From: Pseudoalteromonas rubra
GTDB lineage: Bacteria; Pseudomonadota; Gammaproteobacteria; Enterobacterales; Alteromonadaceae
NCBI RefSeq assembly: GCF_005887095.1
Contig: NZ_PNCI01000002.1
Location: 1-64,000 of the forward strand
Length of the DNA: 64,000 bases
Direction of reading: 5' to 3'
Within the stretch, counting starts at the first letter, position 1; each line of letters starts with the position of its first letter. The notes under the pieces are model-generated. The model was not told the origin of the DNA. It worked only from the letters and a program-made list of their open reading frames with translations, and did no database searches. Shown one piece after another: positions 44,226 to 53,420 of the stretch. The translations under genes were made by a program, and so were the position numbers.

Positions 44226-44621
44226 TCATTTTGGGTTTTGACGATATAGAGTTGTCATTTTTCCATTGCTACTCTTAAAAGTAAAAACTTTGTCATTTAG
44301 TTTAATGATTTCATCGCACCAATGCGTACCAGTAGGTATAAATTCAGGGTGAGATGTTTTGCTGATGGTTAAACAGCTACTAAGTTTAAACTTATGTTTT
44401 ACTTGATAGGTTCCCTCGAGCTTGTACTTTACTGGTGTCTCGGGAATTTGCCCCCAAGATTTAAGGCTGCCATCAGCGAAGTACTGATCATATCCCCAAA
44501 ATGTTTTCCCTCCATCTTCTGAGTTTCCCCAAATTTCAATCAAGTCTTTTGGATTTATTTCACTCGCATTCGATGAAGATATACCAATAAATAAAGCTGT
44601 TAAAAAGATAAGTTTTTTCAC
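44226..44621 (-). CDS. small secreted hypothetical protein
   Basis: The 131-residue protein has a signal peptide (KKLIFLTALFIGISSSNA). The mature part shows an up-down beta pattern (LIEIWGNSEDGGKTFWGYDQYFADGSLKSWG, YKLEGTYQVKHKFKLSSC) with two Cys (C81, C103). It resembles the protein at 29027-29413 in size and layout, though not clearly in sequence. It starts with GTG, AAGGA 5 bases upstream. Function unknown. Confidence 0.6.
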   Translation of the reverse strand: MKKLIFLTALFIGISSSNASEINPKDLIEIWGNSEDGGKTFWGYDQYFADGSLKSWGQIPETPVKYKLEGTYQVKHKFKLSSCLTISKTSHPEFIPTGTHWCDEIIKLNDKVFTFKSSNGKMTTLYRQNPK

Positions 44622-44913
44622 CGTTCCTTCCTAAAAATTATAGTTGTGCACTCACCACAATTAATCTGTTTGTCCACCGTCTGACTATATTGAAAGTCAG
44701 CCATTTAAGGCTATATGCGATTTTAACTTATCAACAATCATAGGGCTTCTCAAGCGGCTTTACTTTGTGCAAAGCAAGCTCATCGGTAAAGGATGCAAAC
44801 TAGATCCCGCATGTCAATCGCTACTTTCATGTTTTAGTTAGTGCTTAAAAAAAGAGCTCGCAGCAGTTTGGCCTTATCTTCCATATAGGCCAGGTAGGTG
44901 TGCCCATTGTTAT
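44622..44913. other. 292-base region with no recognised gene
   Basis: The stretch between two minus-strand genes holds no ORF or strong hairpin that I could recognise. It includes the promoter of the secreted protein and the 3'-end of fetB. Confidence 0.35.
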
Positions 44914-45723
44914 CTAGCCACGTTCGGCTATTCCTTGTTCCAGACACTCAGAATTTAGTCTGCCCTGCGGGCTAATCACACTACGTATGGCAATAAACAA
45001 GCATGCGGTAATTGACACACTCATCATGACCCAGACGGCTATCATGATCATCACCTGATATTTGATGGCGACCATGGGGCTGGCACCGCCGAGGATCTGG
45101 CCGGTCATCATGCCGGGCAGTGATACCAGGCCTGTAGTGGCCATGGTTGCCAGAATCGGCGCAAGCGCCTTTTGCAGCGCGTTTTGTGCAAAGGGCAAAG
45201 TGGCCTCGCGCACCTGTGCACCCAGCGATAGTGCGGCCTCATACTCGGGCCAGCGGGTTGTAAAGGCATCGAAGAAGTGTTGCAGGCAAACGATGTTGGC
45301 ATTGAGGCTGTTGCCCAGCAACATGCCTGCCAGCGGGATCAAGTACTGGGCGTGGTAATAGGGCGTTGGCTGGATAATCACCAAAGTGACAAAACTTAAC
45401 AGGGGTAAGAGTCCGGCGCACAGTCCGATAAACACGGCCACAAAGAGCGGGCGCCTTGGCAGGCGGGCTTTACTGAGAATCGCGCTGCTGCCAATGAGCA
45501 GCATCACCAATAACCAGGCCAGATTCACCCAGAGATTATTGAGAGTAAACAGATATTCCAGATACAGGCCAACCAGCAATAACTGTACGACCATGCGGAT
45601 CAGTCCAATCACGGCTTCTTTGCCAATATTGAGCTGATACAGCGCGTTGATAGCAAAGGGCAGCAGCAGGGTCAGGCTGAACAAGCCCAGCTGCCACCAC
45701 TTGATGTCGATTACCTGTTGCAT
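44914..45723 (-). CDS. fetB: FetB-type ABC permease (UPF0014), without FetA
   Basis: The 269-residue protein has about seven transmembrane helices and reads as the FetB/YbbM family: NIGKEAVIGLIRMVVQLLLVGLYLEYLF, YHAQYLIPLAGMLLGNSLNAN, and the end LPGMMTGQILGGASPMVAIKYQV. In E. coli FetAB exports iron and gives oxidative-stress tolerance. The ATPase gene fetA is absent on both sides here, so it may be elsewhere or the pump uses another ATPase. Upstream ribosome site is weak. Confidence 0.85.
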   Translation of the reverse strand: MQQVIDIKWWQLGLFSLTLLLPFAINALYQLNIGKEAVIGLIRMVVQLLLVGLYLEYLFTLNNLWVNLAWLLVMLLIGSSAILSKARLPRRPLFVAVFIGLCAGLLPLLSFVTLVIIQPTPYYHAQYLIPLAGMLLGNSLNANIVCLQHFFDAFTTRWPEYEAALSLGAQVREATLPFAQNALQKALAPILATMATTGLVSLPGMMTGQILGGASPMVAIKYQVMIMIAVWVMMSVSITACLFIAIRSVISPQGRLNSECLEQGIAERG

Positions 45724-45830
45724 CTGGGTGTCTGGCTAATATAAGTGTTTTAATTACAGTCGATTATTACACAGACGGTCATTTAAAATCACCCTGTGGC
45801 CTTACTTGCGAAATAAGCTGTTATTGCAAA

Positions 45831-46868
45831 TCACTCATCCAGTAGCTTGCTTACCCGGGCATGCTCGGCTTTCGCTTCAGCCATGATTCGTTCGATCAAG
45901 ACCTCAACGGGTTCGATGTCGCGGATCATCCCCTGTGACTGGCCAATAAACTGGACGCCGTGTTCCAGGTCGCCCCTGATGGTGGCGGCTTCCAACTTTT
46001 CGGTGGCGGCGCCAAAAAGGGTCAGCATACGGATTTTGTCGAACTGAGCCAGTAAGCCCAGTAGTAATTTCCACAGCGGCATATCGACCATTTTTGAAGC
46101 TTTAAAGGACTTAAAAACGGCCACTATAGGGTTCATCGGGCGGCGGGTGGCTTTTTCTGCCATCGGAGTTTTCATTACCCGGGCGTAGAGGCCATCGAAG
46201 TTTTTAGAGTAAATGGTGTCGGCGACCTTTTTATCGACCACCGCCTGCTTTACATTCTGGTGGACCGGGCTTTGTGTGCTGGTTGCCAGACGGGAGCCCA
46301 TGGCAACGGCATCGGCTCCCAGTGCAAGAGCTGCCAGCAAGCCTTTGCCATCGGAAAATCCACCTGCTGCAATCACCGGAATGTCGACCAGCTCAACAAT
46401 GTTGGGTACCAGGCACAGGGATGTGACCTCACCGCCATGTGCGGCGGCTTCATGGCCGGTTACCAGCAGGGCATCCGCGCCGCTTTTTTGCGCGGCCAGA
46501 GCATGCTTTTCGGTCACGACTGTGGCGATGGTTTTGCCGCCGTAACGTTTAACGCCTTCCACTATCCAGTCGCCTTTACCCAGCGAAAAGTTAATCACCG
46601 GCACTTGCTCAGCCAGCGCGACCTTGGCGTTTTCTTTCGCGCCGGGCATCAGCAAAGTGATCCCTACGCCAAAGGGCTTGTCGGTGAGGGTGCGAATTTT
46701 GGCAATGGCCTGACGGGTTTGCTCCTGCGATAACGGTCCGGTGGCTAAGATCCCCAGGCCGCCGGCATTGGATACTGCCGCAACCAGCTCGGGAACTGAG
46801 ATCCAGCTCATGCCAGGTAAGACGATGGGTTTTTCTATGCCCAGTAAGTCGGTAATAGGTGTTTTCAT
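45831..46868 (-). CDS. nitronate monooxygenase (2-nitropropane dioxygenase family)
   Basis: The 345-residue FMN enzyme begins ITDLLGIEKPIVLPGMSWISVPELVAAVSNAGGLGILA and has the VTGHEAAAHGGEVTSLCLVPNIV segment, whose His and Gly residues bind the substrate and FMN, and AAGGFSDGKGLLAALALGADAVAMGSRL. The family oxidises nitronates such as propionate-3-nitronate; some members instead act as enoyl reductases. It is on the same strand as the alpha/beta hydrolase upstream. Confidence 0.88.
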   Translation of the reverse strand: MKTPITDLLGIEKPIVLPGMSWISVPELVAAVSNAGGLGILATGPLSQEQTRQAIAKIRTLTDKPFGVGITLLMPGAKENAKVALAEQVPVINFSLGKGDWIVEGVKRYGGKTIATVVTEKHALAAQKSGADALLVTGHEAAAHGGEVTSLCLVPNIVELVDIPVIAAGGFSDGKGLLAALALGADAVAMGSRLATSTQSPVHQNVKQAVVDKKVADTIYSKNFDGLYARVMKTPMAEKATRRPMNPIVAVFKSFKASKMVDMPLWKLLLGLLAQFDKIRMLTLFGAATEKLEAATIRGDLEHGVQFIGQSQGMIRDIEPVEVLIERIMAEAKAEHARVSKLLDE

Positions 46869-46963
46869 GTTGATGATTTTAACTGGTCTGATGTGTTGCT
46901 AAGCATACCGATAAAATTGCTCAGAAGAAAAGTGAATATTGCGCCAAAGCGCACATTTAATGG

Positions 46964-47938
46964 TTAGGGCGTTTCCTCTTGCAAGGATAGTTGTACTTCT
47001 TTTTGTGTATCCGCTTTTTTCTTGCGCTTCTTTTTAAGCCGTTTGAGTTCGGCCCTTTTTACGTGTTTGGCAATCCACTTGGCCATTTTTCCCATCAGTA
47101 TGGGCGGAAAGTCATGCCCGAGGCCCTCTACCACTTTGAGCCGTGCCTTGCGGATCTCGGCCGCGGTTTGCTCACCCGCCGTGAGCGGAAAAATCGGGTC
47201 GTGGGTGCCGTGGATCACTAAAGTGGGCGCTTTGATCCGGGTTAATAAATGACGTCTGTCGCCGCTGGCAGTGATGGCCGCCAGCTGGCGTTTAAACCCA
47301 GCCGGATTATGGGCACGGCTGATATGCATGGTGGCCTGCTCGCGGAGGGTTTGCTCATCTCTGGGGTAGGCCGGGCTGCCAATTAGCTGATTGAGTCTGA
47401 CATTATAAGAAATCGCGGCCTGTGGGCTGTTGTTTCGGGGGGTGAGCCGTGCCAGCTTGATCAGAACCCCCAGGCTTTTCCCAGAGATCAACTGGTTGTT
47501 TGAGTTAGACATAATTGAGGTCAGGCTGAGCACTTTTTTACGCTGCTTGGCTGCCAGAATTTGCGCTATCATGCCACCCATTGAGGCGCCGACCAGGTGG
47601 GCTTTTTTAATTTTTAGCGCTTTCATTAGCGCCAGCACATCGTCTGCCATATCCTCTAGCGAGTAGGGGGCTTGTTTACCAAATGGCACTTTGCGGCGCA
47701 ACCAGGTTTTGAACAGGTTGGGCGTGCCATGTTCGTCAAGGTGACTCGATAGCCCGGTATCCCGGTTATCAAAGCGAATGACTCTAAATCCTCTGTCGAC
47801 CAGGCCAAAATACAGCTCGTCAGGCCACACCGTCATTTGTGCGCCCAGTCCCATGATCAGAATGATGGCCGGGGCATGTCGGTTACCGCAATCCTGATAG
47901 CTCAGGGTAATGCCGTTTGAGGTTTTAATGCTGCGCAT
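46964..47938 (-). CDS. alpha/beta hydrolase with basic C-terminal tail
   Basis: The 324-residue protein has the nucleophile elbow VGASMGGMIAQ, the oxyanion region ILIMGLGAQMTVWP, and the His in GLGHDFP near 278. The catalytic Asp is probably in HGTHDPIF. After about residue 293 a Lys/Arg-rich tail (LKRLKKKRKKK) follows, absent from most family members, so RNA or membrane-phosphate contact is possible. Substrate unknown. Confidence 0.85.
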   Translation of the reverse strand: MRSIKTSNGITLSYQDCGNRHAPAIILIMGLGAQMTVWPDELYFGLVDRGFRVIRFDNRDTGLSSHLDEHGTPNLFKTWLRRKVPFGKQAPYSLEDMADDVLALMKALKIKKAHLVGASMGGMIAQILAAKQRKKVLSLTSIMSNSNNQLISGKSLGVLIKLARLTPRNNSPQAAISYNVRLNQLIGSPAYPRDEQTLREQATMHISRAHNPAGFKRQLAAITASGDRRHLLTRIKAPTLVIHGTHDPIFPLTAGEQTAAEIRKARLKVVEGLGHDFPPILMGKMAKWIAKHVKRAELKRLKKKRKKKADTQKEVQLSLQEETP

Positions 47939-48136
47939 AGGGTTTTTTAGTGCGACTCTACGGTTAAGAAAAAAGTATAGCGCATAGAGAGTTACAATCT
48001 TGAGCTGAAGGCGAAATGAACAAAAAAATTTTTACGAAAAAAGTAAAAAATTGACTTGCGTACGAGGGGGAATACATCAATAATCAGCGCGCCACAACTG
48101 GTGGTTATTTAAACTAAATTCAGGAGCAAAAAGAGT

Positions 48137-48319
48137 ATGGCAAGCAAACGCAGCCAGTCCCACGAACATTTACGTGGCGACATAAAAGACAACGCTTTAA
48201 AAGCATTGGTAACCAGCCCGCTGTTTAGAAGCAAAGTAGAGAAAAGCAAAAAAGGCAAAGGCAGCTACCGTCGTAAGGACAAACACCAGGGCCGAGAGCC
48301 TTACCTTATGGCAGCTTAG
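48137..48319 (+). CDS. arfA: alternative ribosome-rescue factor A
   Basis: The 60-residue protein carries the ArfA core [40 protein letters not shown], almost as in E. coli. ArfA rescues ribosomes stalled on non-stop mRNA by recruiting RF2, as a back-up to tmRNA. The last codons and stop are inside a long hairpin (separate entry), the known trick by which arfA mRNA is cut before its stop so that tmRNA destroys the product when it works. AGGAGCA lies in front of the ATG. Confidence 0.93.
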   Translation: MASKRSQSHEHLRGDIKDNALKALVTSPLFRSKVEKSKKGKGSYRRKDKHQGREPYLMAA

Positions 48320-48342
48320 GCGAGCAATAAGATAAGGCTTTC
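48297..48342 (+). terminator. arfA terminator hairpin enclosing its stop codon
   Basis: AGCCTTACCTTAT (48297-48309) pairs with ATAAGATAAGGCT (48327-48339), 12 of 13 pairs Watson-Crick, followed by TTTC. The TAG stop (48317-48319) lies in the 17-base loop. Termination or RNase III cutting here yields an arfA mRNA without a stop. Confidence 0.8.
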
Positions 48343-48400
48343 GACAAACAGCGGTTATATTACTAAGCTTGTGGCTGATTAAATAAAAAGGAGCAACCAG

Positions 48401-48775
48401 ATGGGACTATTAAGTGGGTTACTAGGCAATGCCAGCGAAGTAGACAGCGATGAGCTGGATAAGCTACTCAACGACACCCTGATTGAAGGGGAAAGTGTAG
48501 CGCAGGCGTACAAAGTGATCCGGGATATGTTTGTATTCACGAACAAACGCCTGATCCTGATAGACAAGCAGGGAGTCACCGGCTCGAAAGTCGAAATGCT
48601 GAGCATTCCGTACGGTAAAATCACCAAATTTAGCAAAGAGTCGGCGGGTCATTTCGATCTCGACGCGGAGCTGAAAATTTGGATTGGTTCAGAGCCCGAG
48701 CCGCTTACCAAAGAGTTTAAAGCGGGCGATAACATCAATCAGGTGTATAAAATCATTTCTCAGTATTGCCTGTAA
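48401..48775 (+). CDS. PH-domain (bacterial, DUF1696-type) protein
   Basis: The 124-residue protein has a short N-terminal helical part and a bacterial PH fold: EGESVAQAYKVIRDMFVFTNKRLILIDKQG, then SIPYGKITKFSKESAG and GSEPEPLTKEF. AGGAGCA lies in front of the ATG. It is cytosolic and may bind lipid or protein. The last 23 bases overlap the convergent ArsR-like gene. Confidence 0.82.
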   Translation: MGLLSGLLGNASEVDSDELDKLLNDTLIEGESVAQAYKVIRDMFVFTNKRLILIDKQGVTGSKVEMLSIPYGKITKFSKESAGHFDLDAELKIWIGSEPEPLTKEFKAGDNINQVYKIISQYCL

Positions 48776-49451
48776 ACGCAATACCATAGGTTTTTGCAAA
48801 GAGGTTGCCGCGGGTTTTATCCAGGATAAGTGCCCGGGAGTCCGGTACTCTTTGCAGCCACCCTCGCTCAAGTGCATCATTTAAAATCCAGTGTCCCAGG
48901 CTACCTGCCAGGTGGTTGCGCCGTTCACTCCAGTCCAGGCAAGATTTACAGATCGGGCGCTTTTTTTTCCTAAGTGTTTGAACGCAGACACCCAGTTGCT
49001 CAAAAAAGGCGATCCCCTTTGGAGTCAGCAGGGTTTCAGCTTGTTTGTCTTCGATGTAGTTAGCTTCAGCCAGCGCGTCATAAAGCTGTATACCCAGCTC
49101 ACCTGCAATATGGTCATAACAGACGCGTGCTTGTCGTAAGTAGGGATCCGCTGGCCCTGTGTGTGTTTTCAGAGTTATTTCACTACTGAGCGTCAGGAGT
49201 TGCTCAATTAACCCTGCAACCTTCTGGTTTTTAAGCTGGAAGTATTTGTGCCTGCCTTGTTTTCTGACCGCCAGTAGCGAGCCTTCAACCAATTTCGCCA
49301 AATGACTGCTGGCAGTCTGGGCAGTTATATCCGCTTCCAGTGACAGCTCCGTTGCTGTCAGCGCTTTACCCGACATGAGAGCGATGAGCATACGGGCTCT
49401 GGCGGGCTCGCCAATTAAGCTGGCAATCAGGGTGATATCGGGTTCGTGCAT
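48753..49451 (-). CDS. ArsR-like winged-helix regulator
   Basis: The 232-residue protein has an N-terminal HTH (about 3-80) with RARMLIALMSGKALTATELSLEADITAQTASSHLAKLVEGSLLAV and a wing KQGRHKYFQL. The C-terminal 150 residues have no clear domain, but a possible metal site (two Cys in KRPICKSCLDWSERRNHL) is seen. Start at 49451 places the HTH near the N-terminus. It is divergent from the NIPSNAP gene by 81 bases and may control it. Confidence 0.82.
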   Translation of the reverse strand: MHEPDITLIASLIGEPARARMLIALMSGKALTATELSLEADITAQTASSHLAKLVEGSLLAVRKQGRHKYFQLKNQKVAGLIEQLLTLSSEITLKTHTGPADPYLRQARVCYDHIAGELGIQLYDALAEANYIEDKQAETLLTPKGIAFFEQLGVCVQTLRKKKRPICKSCLDWSERRNHLAGSLGHWILNDALERGWLQRVPDSRALILDKTRGNLFAKTYGIAFTGNTEK

Positions 49452-49532
49452 AGGAATAGTTCGATACAGGCCGAAGCATAGGTATTGAGTGGTCTGTATA
49501 GTGCCTAAAAACACTAACGGAGACAATGTACT

Positions 49533-49865
49533 ATGATCACTTGCTTTATCGAATATCAGTTAGACCCGAGCAAACTGGCGCTGTTTGAGCAATATGCCCG
49601 CAATTGGGGGGAGATCATCCCAAGGTGTGGAGGAGAGCTGATTGGCTACTTTTTGCCACACGAAGGCACCAATTTTGTGGCTTATGGCTTGATCAATTTT
49701 GCCAGCCTGGCCGAATACGAGGCGTATCGGGTTTGGCTCAAGGCAGATCAGCAAGGCCGGGATAATTTTAACTTTGCTCTTAAAGAGCGGTTTATTTTGC
49801 AGGAAAAACGCAGCTTTTTATCTTGTGTTCCGCAGACGTTTTTGCAGGGAGTGAACGCACAGTGA
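49533..49865 (+). CDS. NIPSNAP-family protein
   Basis: The 110-residue protein has the ferredoxin-like NIPSNAP layout: [46 protein letters not shown], and the end [17 protein letters not shown]. It is in a GTGA overlap with an ABM monooxygenase gene, thus a two-gene unit, divergent from the ArsR-like gene. Function is unclear; the family is associated with small-molecule turnover. Confidence 0.82.
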   Translation: MITCFIEYQLDPSKLALFEQYARNWGEIIPRCGGELIGYFLPHEGTNFVAYGLINFASLAEYEAYRVWLKADQQGRDNFNFALKERFILQEKRSFLSCVPQTFLQGVNAQ

Positions 49866-50182
49866 TAGCCGTTATTTTTGAAGTGACCCCGCACAGAGAA
49901 AAGCGGCAGGTTTATCTGGATGTTGCGGCTGACCTAAAAACCAAACTGCAAGAAATAGACGGGTTTATATCTATAGAAAGGTATCAAAGCCTGAGCGACT
50001 CCGATCGGTTATTGTCACTCTCGTTCTGGCGGGATGAGACGGCAGTGCAGCAATGGCGAACGCAGGAAGAACATCGAGCAGCCCAGCAACAGGGGCGGGA
50101 GCACATCTTTGAGCATTACCGCATTCGTGTAGCATCGGTGCTGCGCGATTACGGCAGCCATGATCGGAAACAGGTGCCTTAG
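49862..50182 (+). CDS. antibiotic biosynthesis monooxygenase (ABM) domain protein
   Basis: The 106-residue protein starts with GTG at 49862, overlapping the NIPSNAP stop as GTGA. It has the dimeric alpha/beta-barrel pattern: [40 protein letters not shown] and [25 protein letters not shown] proteins oxidise quinones or small aromatics without cofactor or act as haem-degrading enzymes. The end overlaps the TPR-kinase stop by 4 bases on the other strand. Confidence 0.82.
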   Translation: MIAVIFEVTPHREKRQVYLDVAADLKTKLQEIDGFISIERYQSLSDSDRLLSLSFWRDETAVQQWRTQEEHRAAQQQGREHIFEHYRIRVASVLRDYGSHDRKQVP

Positions 50183-52410
50183 CCTACTGACAGAGGCAGT
50201 CTTATCACCATTTTCAACCCGCCCAGCTCACTGTGCTGGGCATAAATGGTGCCCTGATGCGCTTCAATCAGGCTTTTGCAAATAGCCAGGCCCAAACCAG
50301 AGCCGCCTGTGCGTCGGCTGCGAGACTTTTCTACCCTGAAGAGCCGTTCGAATATTTCGCTCAGGTACTCATCTGCAACACCGGGTGCGGTATCTTCCAG
50401 AGTAATGTGGATGTGTTTTTGCTGCTGCCAGACCGTCAGCCTTTGTTTACCTGGCTTATCTGTGTATAAAGTACTGTTGGCGATTAAGTTCGTGAGCACC
50501 TGCTTGATGCGATCGACATCCCAGCTGACCGTGATCTCACCAGTGAGCTGAATCTGGGCTTCCCAGTCAAAGCCTTTGCCGTGCGTAAACAGAGCAAACT
50601 CCTGCTCCCACAGTGTCATCACTTCGGTCAGGTTACATTGCACCAGATTTAGGTGCAAACTTTGTGAGTCGGCCATCGCCAGCTGGTGTATGTCTGAAAT
50701 AAGACGGTTGATATCCGACAGCTTACGATTGATGGTGTTGTAAGAGGCGTCTACGTCCTGAGCGATGTTGAATTGTAACGCCTCAACCTGTAACTGTAAG
50801 GCGGTCAGTGGTGTGCGGATCTCATGGGACACATCCGCCAGCATTGCATTCTTTTTATCCACCACCTCTTGTAGTAGCGCCGCCCGTTCAGCTGCAAGTT
50901 TACGCTTTTTTATTTGCCGGTATACTATGGCCAGAACCAGCATAAAAATCCCCGCAGTGCCGAACCACCAGGCTTTGAGCTGCCACTCCCGTTCCCTCAA
51001 TTGGGTGTCTTTTAAGGCTTTGTCGAGATTCAGCGTTTCGATTTCTTGTTGCTTACGGATGAATTCAACCCGACTTTGTAATGCCGCCAGAGTTAAGTTG
51101 TGCTGGCTGTTGCCCAGTTCATCTCTGAGTTGGGTGTATCTGAGATGGGAATTTAGCGCTTTTTGCGGATCTTCAATGGTTTGATAGGTATCTGACAAGA
51201 GTTTGTAGGATTTGATCTGCCCATCTTTGTCGTTGATGCGTGTTGCGGTATCGAGCGCAGCATGGGCCAGCTGTAACGTGGTTTCATGATCTTGTTGAGC
51301 TGCCGCAATGTTTGCCTGAGTGAGCTGCGATGCCACCAGATACCCTGTCAGATTGTAGGTATTGGCAATCTCTACCGAACGCGCTACGTAGTCACTGGCA
51401 AGTGCTAACTGCTCGGATGCCAAAGCGATTCGCGCTTGCAGATTGTAGCTACGGGTCAGACCGCTCTTTGAGTCAACCTGAAGGTATAATTGTTCGGATT
51501 TTTTGGCAAAATGCTCGGCTTCTTTGAGGTCACCCGTTTCCAGTGCCATAAAACCACTGCGCATAGCACTGTTGCCAATGTCAATCAGGTTGCCTGACTT
51601 TTCATCCAGCTCATGCGCCATCTTGAAGTGCTTTAGCGCCGCAGGGTAGTTTTCCATCCTCTGATATACCACACCCGACTCATAAATGGAGTCGGCAATG
51701 CCTTTGTCAAAACTTAACTCACGACTGAGTTCAAAAGAGCGGGTAAAGGTATCAAGTGCACTTTCGTGGTCGCCAAGTGCGGTCTGAATAATTCCCAGAT
51801 TGACCAAGGCTTTTACGTAAACTTCAGTCTCACCCAAAATGCTCAGTACATTAATCGATTTTTGGGCTACTTTTAAGGCGTCAATATACTTATCCTGTCT
51901 GCGCAGCACTGCGGAAATCCGCTCGTAGGACTGCGCAATCATTTCATTGTCGTTTGCATCTATTGAGGTCTCAAGTGCATCGTTATAGTAGGTCTGTGCC
52001 TGCTCAAAGTGACTCTGGTTGTCGGCAATAAAGCCCAGCAGCAAAAAAGAGTAAGCTTGATGATATGCATTGTCCTGTGAGACGGCGAAACTTTGTAGTT
52101 GCTCGCTACGTTGTTGTGCTTTGTTGTAGTCGCCTTGACTTATCAAGGTATGAGCCAGCGTCACCAGGGTATCATAGTACTCAGCCGGATGAGTCTGCAG
52201 GGCGGGTTCATCCGCCAGCTGAGTCAATAGTATAATGGCTGACTGAGGTGCCGAACTTTTGATTGTATGCGCATTATCAAGTTGCTGTCGTGCCTCGGTT
52301 ATAGAAAAGGCATGTGCTGACGATATACACATCAGGAAGCCTATTAAGGTACAGAGAATTACCTTCTGAATTTGTGGCCTGAGCAGGCAAGTTAAGCGCA
52401 TCTTTAGCAT
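50179..52410 (-). CDS. TPR-repeat sensor histidine kinase
   Basis: The 743-residue kinase has a signal peptide or first helix (ILCTLIGFLMCISSAHA), then TPR repeats (about 60-435; for example DKGIADSIYESGVVYQRMENYPAALKHFKMAHELDEKSG), a transmembrane helix (about 455-475), and the kinase core: H-box DVSHEIRTPLTAL, N-box LTNLIANSTLYT, G1 LEDTAPGVADEYLSEIFERLF, and GGSGLGLAICKSLIEAHQG. The start at 52410 precedes the signal. No response regulator is adjacent; the CadC-type protein two genes away may be a downstream partner, though this is inference. Confidence 0.88.
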   Translation of the reverse strand: MLKMRLTCLLRPQIQKVILCTLIGFLMCISSAHAFSITEARQQLDNAHTIKSSAPQSAIILLTQLADEPALQTHPAEYYDTLVTLAHTLISQGDYNKAQQRSEQLQSFAVSQDNAYHQAYSFLLLGFIADNQSHFEQAQTYYNDALETSIDANDNEMIAQSYERISAVLRRQDKYIDALKVAQKSINVLSILGETEVYVKALVNLGIIQTALGDHESALDTFTRSFELSRELSFDKGIADSIYESGVVYQRMENYPAALKHFKMAHELDEKSGNLIDIGNSAMRSGFMALETGDLKEAEHFAKKSEQLYLQVDSKSGLTRSYNLQARIALASEQLALASDYVARSVEIANTYNLTGYLVASQLTQANIAAAQQDHETTLQLAHAALDTATRINDKDGQIKSYKLLSDTYQTIEDPQKALNSHLRYTQLRDELGNSQHNLTLAALQSRVEFIRKQQEIETLNLDKALKDTQLREREWQLKAWWFGTAGIFMLVLAIVYRQIKKRKLAAERAALLQEVVDKKNAMLADVSHEIRTPLTALQLQVEALQFNIAQDVDASYNTINRKLSDINRLISDIHQLAMADSQSLHLNLVQCNLTEVMTLWEQEFALFTHGKGFDWEAQIQLTGEITVSWDVDRIKQVLTNLIANSTLYTDKPGKQRLTVWQQQKHIHITLEDTAPGVADEYLSEIFERLFRVEKSRSRRTGGSGLGLAICKSLIEAHQGTIYAQHSELGGLKMVIRLPLSVG

Positions 52411-52528
52411 CGAACGTCCAGCAATACTACCCGCATTATTTCGCGCCGTGAGTGAGAGGCGAGGGGTTATTATGAATGATTGAATAATAACCCGTCTTCG
52501 GCAGATTGCCAATTACAGATACTTTCAC

Positions 52529-53302
52529 TCAGTCAGAATTGGCTGTTCTATCGTTTTCCAGCCGCGCAACCAGCTCCCTGGCTGGTACATAGCCTGGTAA
52601 CGCTTCCCCATTTGGCAGCAAAATGGTCGGTGTTGATTGAAAACCAAAAGTCTGGGCCAACTTAACCTGCAGCTCAAGTGAGTGTTTACACGCTGCGTTT
52701 TCAGTTGGTGCTGGCGTGCTGCGCATGGCTGCGTCCATTGCCTCGTTAGGCCTTTTAGCACAAAGCGTTGCTGCAGTTTTCTCGTAGGCTGGACTGCCTG
52801 CGCGACCTCTTGGGATCATAACGTAATGCACGGTGACGCCCAGCTGATTCAATGCAGGCAACTCCTTATGGAACTTGCGACAGTAGGGGCAATCGATGTC
52901 TGTAAAAACGGTAATGCTATACTTTTCATCTGTTGCAGGGTAAGTAAGTAGTTGCTCGAAGGGGATGTTTGCCATACCTTGCCGGTTAGCAATTTGCTGT
53001 ATTTTACGAATGTGATCCACCCTGTTTCGTACATCGATGACACGACCGCTGAACAGGTAATTACCATCTTTTGACAGCAGTAAGTGTTCATTGCCCAGGG
53101 TGAGACGATAGAAGTCGTCCGAGTAGGGGTGCAGTTCAAAGTCAATGTCTGTCCCCGTCAGCGCCCGCAATTTATTTTTTGCTTTTTCCATTGGGGTAAC
53201 AGGTGTCTCAGAGGCTGGGCTTAGCGACTGGGCAGCCAGAGGTGGGGCGCTTAGCAGGGCTGTGCCAAGCAGTAAGGTTGTAAACTTACAAGACAAACTC
53301 AT
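52529..53302 (-). CDS. DsbC-like disulfide isomerase
   Basis: The 257-residue protein has a signal peptide (TTLLLGTALLSAPPLAA), an N-terminal dimerisation domain (about 38-110), and a thioredoxin fold with CPYC (138-141) in FTDIDCPYCRKFHKEL; the cis-Pro region is TPTILLPNGEALPGY. It is exported, and DsbC-type enzymes shuffle wrong disulfides. It sits in a same-strand group between the TPR kinase and the CadC-type regulator, so a role in envelope sensing is possible. Confidence 0.85.
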   Translation of the reverse strand: MSLSCKFTTLLLGTALLSAPPLAAQSLSPASETPVTPMEKAKNKLRALTGTDIDFELHPYSDDFYRLTLGNEHLLLSKDGNYLFSGRVIDVRNRVDHIRKIQQIANRQGMANIPFEQLLTYPATDEKYSITVFTDIDCPYCRKFHKELPALNQLGVTVHYVMIPRGRAGSPAYEKTAATLCAKRPNEAMDAAMRSTPAPTENAACKHSLELQVKLAQTFGFQSTPTILLPNGEALPGYVPARELVARLENDRTANSD

Positions 53303-53420
53303 GGTGATTATTTCCGGTTGTGATTAAGTTACACCGGTTATAACGTGTGTTGCCACACAGGACTTATAAATTCGTCTTAAGCTACCTATAATATTCTATC
53401 AAACTAATAAAATCAGCAAC

